A stretch of DNA of 17,624 nucleotides from DATMXS01 sp050260275. GTDB taxonomy: Bacteria; Acidobacteriota; Terriglobia; Bryobacterales; Bryobacteraceae. Shown here in pieces: positions 13,529 to 17,624 of this stretch. The position numbers and the translations under genes are program-made. The DNA lies in contig JBLNBX010000056.1 of the NCBI GenBank assembly GCA_050260275.1, positions 1 to 17,624 of the forward strand, written 5' to 3'. The number at the start of each line of letters is the position of its first letter. Within the stretch, counting starts at the first letter, position 1. The notes beneath the pieces were generated by a model. That model made no database searches. It had not been told where the DNA came from and was given only the letters and a program-made list of their open reading frames with translations.

Positions 13529-16096
13529 TTGCAGGACCCGATCGTCGCTTTCTCGCACCTGCGGTGGGACTTTGTCTGGCAGCGCCCACAGCACGTACTT
13601 TCCCGGCTAGCCGCCCGCCACGGCCGCCCGGTGATTTTCATAGAGGAGCCGGTTCGGGAGGAAGCCGGTTCGCCGTTTTGGGAGAAGCGCTACGCCCAGC
13701 CGGGAGTACTCGTCTGCCGCCCTCACACCGCAGTCGAAGAAGCCGGCTTCTCGGCGAAGCAGGTGCCGGAACTGCGCGGAATGGTCGCAAGCCTCTTAAA
13801 AGAAGAGACTTCCGGCCGCTGCGACACATGGTTCTACACGCCCATGGCAGTGCCGGTGCTCGACGCGCTCGACGCCCGCATCGTGGTTTACGACGCCATG
13901 GACGAGCTCGCCGGGTTCCGTTTCGCTCCTCCCGAGCTTCCGGCGCGCGAGGAGGAACTGCTGCGGGCGGCCCACGTCGTATTCACCGGCGGCCCGAGCC
14001 TCTACCGCGCCCGCAAGAGCCGGCACCACAACGTGCACTGCTTCCCGAGCAGCGTGGATCGCGAGCATTTCGGCCGCGCCCGGTCCGCCATGCCGGACCC
14101 GGAGCCTCAGCGCGACCTGCCGCGCCCCCGCCTCGGCTTCTTCGGCGTGATAGACGAGCGTATGGACCTCGGTTTGCTCGACGCAATCGCCCGCTCGCAC
14201 CCGGAATGGAACGTGGTCATGCTGGGCCCAGTCGTGAAGATCGATCCGTCGGAGCTCCCCCGCCACCCCAACATCCACTGGCTCGGACACCAGCCATATG
14301 AGGCCCTGCCCGCCTTTCTTGCTAACTGGGACATCTGCCTGATGCCGTTTGCGCTGAACGGCGCGACCCGCTTCATAAGCCCCACCAAGACCCTTGAGTA
14401 CATGGCGGGCGGCAGGATGATCGTGAGCACTCCGGTTGCGGACGTAGCGGAGCCCTACGGCCGCATCGTCTACCTGGGCTCCGCGCCCGGCGAGTTCATC
14501 ACTGCGTGCGAGCGCGCGCTCGCCGCCTCTCCCGAGGAGCAGACCGAAGTGCTGCACGCGATGGATGCCGTTCTGGCCCAGACCTCCTGGGACGCCACCG
14601 TCGCCTCGATGCACACGCTCATCGAACGGGCCCGCCGCTCCCCGCGCGGACCCGCTGTGCGGCGGCCCGTTGTGATCGCCGGCGCCGGCCCCACCGGACT
14701 CAGCGCCGCGTATCACCTCGGGGAGGACGCCCTCCTCATCGAACGCGAGGACCGGGTGGGCGGCTGGTGCCGCTCGATCGAGGCCGGCAATTTCACCTTC
14801 GACCACGCCGGCCACATCATGTTCTCCGCGGACGAGTACGTGCACGGCATGTACCGGATGCTGCTCGGCGACAACATCCACTGGCAGGACCGCGAGGCTT
14901 GGGTCTACACGCACGGCGTCTACACCCGCTACCCGTTCCAGGGGGCGCTTTACGGGCTGCCTCCGGACGTGATCAAGGAGTGCCTCGTCGGCGCGATCGA
15001 GGCACGGTACGGCGCGCTTCGCCCGGAAACGCCCGGCGGCAGACCCGTGGAGGACTGCTGCGGCGACGGGATCCTCGAGGCCGAGGCGCGCCTCGGCGCT
15101 CCGGCGTGCGGGGCGCATCCCCGCACGGAACCGCGCAACTTCGAGGAGTTCATCTATCGCGTGTGGGGCGCGGGCATCGCCAAGCATTTCGCCATTCCTT
15201 ACAACCGCAAGCTATGGTGCATCCCGCTGTCAGACATTGAGACCTCCTGGCTGGGCGGGCGTGTTCCGCTGCCCGACATCGAGGAAATGATTGAGGGCGC
15301 GCTGAACCCCGCGATCAAGCCCGTTGGTCCCAACGCGCGCTTCGGCTACCCGCTCCGTGGAGGCTTCCAGGCGCTCATGAACGGATTCATGCCGCATCTG
15401 AAAGGCGGCCTGCGCCTGGGCTCGGCCATCGTCGCGGTGTCGCCCCGGCGGCGCGCTATCACCCTGGCCGGAGGGAGCGAGATCGCCTTCGACCACCTCA
15501 TCAGCACCATCCCCCTGCCCGTTCTCGTCCGGATGATGGGCGATGAGGCGCCGCCCGCCATTCGCGCCGCTGCGGAATCCCTCAGGCACGTCTCGATCCG
15601 TTGCGTGAACCTCGGCGTCGGGCGCCCCGCTCTCACCAACAGGCACTGGATCTACTTCCCCGGCGACACGATATTTCACCGCGTCTTCGCGCAGGGCAAC
15701 ATGAGCCCTTACTGCAATCCTCCGGGCGGATTCGGCCTGGTCTGCGAGATTTCCTACGCGCCCGAGAAGCCGCTACCCTTTCAGGGACAGGCGCTGATAG
15801 AACGCTGCGTGGCGGATTGCCGCCGCGTCGGGCTTCTGTCTGCGGACGATCCCATCCGCGTGGCCTTCGAGGTCGATCTGCCCTACGCCTACGTCGTATA
15901 CGACCACGGGCGCGCCGCGAACGTCGCCCTCATCCGCGAGTGGCTCGAGGCCCGCGGTGTGCTGCTCGCGGGGCGCTACAGCGAGTGGGAATATTACAAC
16001 TCCGATCACGCATTCCTGGCCGGGAAGCGGGCCGCCGAGCGCGTCCGCCAGTCGCGCAGCCGGCCGGAAGACCTCGCGCGCCTCAGCGCGGCCTAG
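13529..16096 (+). CDS. Fusion of GT-B glycosyltransferase and FAD-dependent UDP-galactopyranose-mutase-like oxidoreductase
   Basis: 855-residue cytoplasmic protein with two enzymes in one chain. Residues 1 to about 370 form a GT-B glycosyltransferase: start IVAFSHLRWDFVWQRPQHVL, second Rossmann half from LGFFGVIDERMDLGLLDAI (about 202), and the donor-site block SPTKTLEYMAGGRMIVSTP at 284-302. After an Arg/Pro-rich linker (369-380), residues 381-850 are an FAD oxidoreductase: VVIAGAGPTGLSAAYHL with GxGxxG at 385-390, Glu405, GGWCRSIEAG, YNRKLWCIPL near 558 and a C-terminal FAD block RYSEWEYYNSDHAFLAGKRAAE. This resembles UDP-galactopyranose mutase/protoporphyrinogen-oxidase-like proteins of sugar pathways. 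Likely role: making or attaching a modified sugar in surface polysaccharide or glycolipid synthesis (inference). Start is TTG with GGGGGAG four bases upstream; no better in-frame start was found. Codon pattern is uniform through the junction, with no sign of a stop or frameshift. Confidence 0.9.
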   Translation: MQDPIVAFSHLRWDFVWQRPQHVLSRLAARHGRPVIFIEEPVREEAGSPFWEKRYAQPGVLVCRPHTAVEEAGFSAKQVPELRGMVASLLKEETSGRCDTWFYTPMAVPVLDALDARIVVYDAMDELAGFRFAPPELPAREEELLRAAHVVFTGGPSLYRARKSRHHNVHCFPSSVDREHFGRARSAMPDPEPQRDLPRPRLGFFGVIDERMDLGLLDAIARSHPEWNVVMLGPVVKIDPSELPRHPNIHWLGHQPYEALPAFLANWDICLMPFALNGATRFISPTKTLEYMAGGRMIVSTPVADVAEPYGRIVYLGSAPGEFITACERALAASPEEQTEVLHAMDAVLAQTSWDATVASMHTLIERARRSPRGPAVRRPVVIAGAGPTGLSAAYHLGEDALLIEREDRVGGWCRSIEAGNFTFDHAGHIMFSADEYVHGMYRMLLGDNIHWQDREAWVYTHGVYTRYPFQGALYGLPPDVIKECLVGAIEARYGALRPETPGGRPVEDCCGDGILEAEARLGAPACGAHPRTEPRNFEEFIYRVWGAGIAKHFAIPYNRKLWCIPLSDIETSWLGGRVPLPDIEEMIEGALNPAIKPVGPNARFGYPLRGGFQALMNGFMPHLKGGLRLGSAIVAVSPRRRAITLAGGSEIAFDHLISTIPLPVLVRMMGDEAPPAIRAAAESLRHVSIRCVNLGVGRPALTNRHWIYFPGDTIFHRVFAQGNMSPYCNPPGGFGLVCEISYAPEKPLPFQGQALIERCVADCRRVGLLSADDPIRVAFEVDLPYAYVVYDHGRAANVALIREWLEARGVLLAGRYSEWEYYNSDHAFLAGKRAAERVRQSRSRPEDLARLSAA

Positions 16097-16315
16097 ATAC
16101 GCTCAGCCGCTGAAGCGCGCCATCAGTGTACGATTGCTCATTCAGAAGCGGCAAACTCCCGCGCCTTTCGTGCCTCAGCGAACCGGTGCGCGCCCACGGT
16201 CTGTTTCGCCACGAAGGCCACGGCGGAACCGCATCGCGATCCGGCACTTGCCGCTGAACAAGATATCCTCAACGTCCTTAATGCGCTTCGATTTACGTGC
16301 CGGCCCGTATCGCCC
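16097..16315. other. Intergenic region with a possible decayed coding remnant
   Basis: 219 bases after the fusion gene. At 16104-16122 a short imperfect hairpin (CGCTCAG/CTGA-AGCG with one bulged A) lies just past the stop but lacks a T-run. On the minus strand, the frame continuing after the nucleotidase stop reads RKSKRIKDVEDILFSGK. After a frame change it reads AFVAKQTVGAHRFAEARKA and then meets a stop. Both pieces look protein-like, so this may be the remains of another gene, but I cannot name it. Confidence 0.3.
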
Positions 16316-17014
16316 TTACCGGCCCGCACTCGCTCGTCGGACGTTCCACTGTTCCATCTCGTCCAATACGATCTTTTCTACTTCCGTCCAGTTGTCAGCC
16401 CGGGGCCCAGCCAGGTCCCGATTCGTTGAGTTCGAGAAAACGATGGCGCGCAAGCCTGCGTCTCGAAGCCTGACGACATTTTCGGGACTGTCATCTATGT
16501 ACAGATTAGCGCCCACCGCAGCCTTGTCTTTCATAAAACAGAGGTCCCAATATGGGATGTCATGTCTATCCAGCCACTCAATCGTTTGGTCGATGGCCTT
16601 CTGGTGGAAGTACTTGATGTACAGCCTATGTGTGATGATTCTGATCCGTACACCCTTTTCAGAGAGGCGACGCAAAGCCTGGGGGGCTCCCGGCACAGGT
16701 TGCAGGTTACGGAACAGATCACATTGCGTAACCGCATAGCGATGCAGTGCGGGGTACCCGCCGGGAGCTTTATCTACGCCCCACTCCCGTAAACCGACTG
16801 ACACTTCTGGAGTTAAAGTCTCCAGCTCAACACCGAGCCACTTGGCAGCAATAGGCCGCATACCGGCATAGAAGTCGGCACAAACCCCATCCAGGTCCAC
16901 TCCAAAAACGAAATCACGCCTACCCGGCCAAAGTCTTTCTAGGCACCTTTGCGCTTCGATGAGCTTGGAGTCGGGAATCTCATCGACTATCTTATGGAGA
17001 TAGTTACGATCCAT
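16316..17014 (-). CDS. NT5C/HAD-superfamily 5'-nucleotidase-like protein with extra N-terminal helix
   Basis: 232-residue HAD-fold hydrolase similar to the deoxyribonucleotidase (NT5C) family, expected to dephosphorylate nucleoside monophosphates or a related phospho-compound. Motif I is FGVDLDGVCADF with Asp40 (nucleophile) and Asp42 (acid/base). Motif II is RIIITHR-like (RIRIITHRL, Thr128), motif III a Lys at 162 or 164 in FMKDKAAVG, and motif IV YIDDSPENV with Asp174/Asp175. About 30 residues precede the HAD core (NYLHKIVDEIPDSKLIEAQRC), an amphipathic segment reminiscent of short antitoxin-like helices. Base composition is visibly less GC-rich than the flanks, suggesting acquisition by transfer. 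A TATACT hexamer lies 14-19 bases upstream of the ATG but with no good -35. No operon partner is recognised. Confidence 0.85.
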   Translation of the reverse strand: MDRNYLHKIVDEIPDSKLIEAQRCLERLWPGRRDFVFGVDLDGVCADFYAGMRPIAAKWLGVELETLTPEVSVGLREWGVDKAPGGYPALHRYAVTQCDLFRNLQPVPGAPQALRRLSEKGVRIRIITHRLYIKYFHQKAIDQTIEWLDRHDIPYWDLCFMKDKAAVGANLYIDDSPENVVRLRDAGLRAIVFSNSTNRDLAGPRADNWTEVEKIVLDEMEQWNVRRASAGR

Positions 17015-17354
17015 AGCTGATCTAGCGAGTATATTCCACTAATCCAGCTACAGGGAGACCTGGGCCGTTTCTTGCGGCGCTCCATCGTGCTCAACCACCG
17101 CATGCTCGCCGGGCGCTCCCCGCCGCCCCAATGGGTGGCACCCGGTGATCGATCCCATACGCGGGCACGCGCCGGTGCGTGGACGCCGCTGCGTTCCTGC
17201 GCATCTACGAGCAAATCATGTCCGGCTTTCGGGCACAGGCTACGGAATGTGGAAGACTCTTTGAGGACGTCTGCTTCCCGCCCGCAGGGTTCCATTCGTA
17301 GCCTCGCCCCGGCCCCCCGAAATCCCCGTAGGCTAATTTGGAAGCGAGTGGCAG
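17015..17354. other. Non-coding or degraded stretch with a coding-like fragment on the plus strand
   Basis: About 340 bases with no intact gene I can support. On the plus strand one frame reads GDLGRFLRRSIVLNHRMLAG up to about 17145. Another frame, after a TGA, reads VDAAAFLRIYEQIMSGFRAQ and ends at TAG 17302-17304 after EDVCFPPAGFHS. Both fragments have natural residue composition and GC-leaning third positions, so they may be parts of one gene broken by a frameshift. I recognise neither. A 102-codon frame on the minus strand (16987-17295) has poor protein character and is probably spurious. Confidence 0.3.
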
Positions 17355-17483
17355 CTAGTACACCACCGTGCGCTTGCCACCGATGATCTTACCTCGCGGG
17401 CGCCCGCGCCAGACTGCCTCGATGTCGCGACGACCTGTAACGCACGCAGGACTATTGCCAACCCAATCACTGGGCCCGTTCAC
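17355..17483 (-). CDS. Possible small hypothetical protein or gene fragment
   Basis: A 42-codon frame from GTG 17483 to TAG 17355. It reads VNGPSDWVGNSPACVTGRRD, then IEAVWRGRPRGKIIGGKRTV and VY. It is basic and Gly-rich at the C-terminus, with natural-looking composition, but there is no ribosome binding site. It overlaps the end of the frame just upstream by 17 bases in a different phase. The two could be one gene split by a frameshift, in which case this would be its C-terminal end. I recognise no family. Confidence 0.25.
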   Translation of the reverse strand: MNGPSDWVGNSPACVTGRRDIEAVWRGRPRGKIIGGKRTVVY

Positions 17484-17624
17484 TGACGTGCTTCATCGAG
17501 CGGGCGAGTGCCTCGTCCAGGAGACGATCGATCCTCTCGCAGATCGTGGAGGGCAACTTTAGGTTCTGCCGGCTGACGGCAGCATCGAGTAACTCGCGGC
17601 TCCACCTCCATGAAGCACGCCAGG
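17467..17624 (-). CDS. Possible partial hypothetical protein (N-terminus beyond window)
   Basis: An open frame enters from the right edge and runs 51 codons to TGA at 17467. Its visible part includes WSRELLDAAVSRQNLKLPST then ICERIDRLLDEALARSMKHV, a helical, charged sequence with normal composition. The absence of stops over 51 codons is weak evidence in GC-rich DNA. It may continue by frameshift into the small frame downstream. I cannot assign a function. Confidence 0.3.
   Translation of the reverse strand, partial: WRASWRWSRELLDAAVSRQNLKLPSTICERIDRLLDEALARSMKHVSERAQ

Noticed and set aside
13796..15187. 463-codon open frame on the minus strand inside the fusion gene
   Set aside because: It is antisense to clear glycosyltransferase and FAD motifs and shows no family features.

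Overview
The window is GC-rich bacterial chromosome, apart from a visibly more AT-rich stretch at about 16.3-17.0 kb. It has short intergenic gaps, many Arg/Ala-rich proteins, an outer-membrane receptor with an N-terminal carboxypeptidase-regulatory-like domain, and a secreted ACE-type (M2) peptidase. These traits fit a Gram-negative soil or sediment bacterium, most likely Acidobacteriota (Bryobacter/Solibacter-like). That placement is inference from protein style; there is no rRNA or marker phylogeny here.

Region 1 (1-4711, minus strand) is a vitamin B12 uptake operon. A promoter inside the end of selB feeds a full cobalamin riboswitch. Next come a BtuB-like TonB-dependent receptor, a BtuF-like binding lipoprotein, a BtuD-like ATPase and a BtuC-like permease cut by the window edge. 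All the coding junctions overlap by a few bases. The receptor reading frame carries a single in-frame TAA at codon 432 of 723 with clean homologous-looking sequence on both sides. It is therefore a nonsense-interrupted gene (or a sequence error) at the head of an otherwise intact operon.

Region 2 (4689-10804) holds housekeeping genes: selB (selenocysteine-specific elongation factor, minus), a small NfeD-like membrane protein (plus), a secreted M2 zinc dipeptidase (minus) and lepA/EF4 (minus). Region 3 (10875-13373) has an NtrC-type sigma-54 activator with a degenerate receiver domain (minus), divergent from a ribH-nusB pair (plus).

Region 4 (13529-16096, plus) is one 855-residue protein that joins a GT-B glycosyltransferase to an FAD-dependent, UDP-galactopyranose-mutase-like oxidoreductase. 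It has its own promoter, which shares a 13-of-14 match with the element in front of ribH. Region 5 (16097-17624) is looser and compositionally different. It has one clear gene, an NT5C/HAD-type 5'-nucleotidase with an extra N-terminal helix, surrounded by short or broken reading frames that I could not name. I found no CRISPR array, tRNA, rRNA, insertion sequence or defence system.
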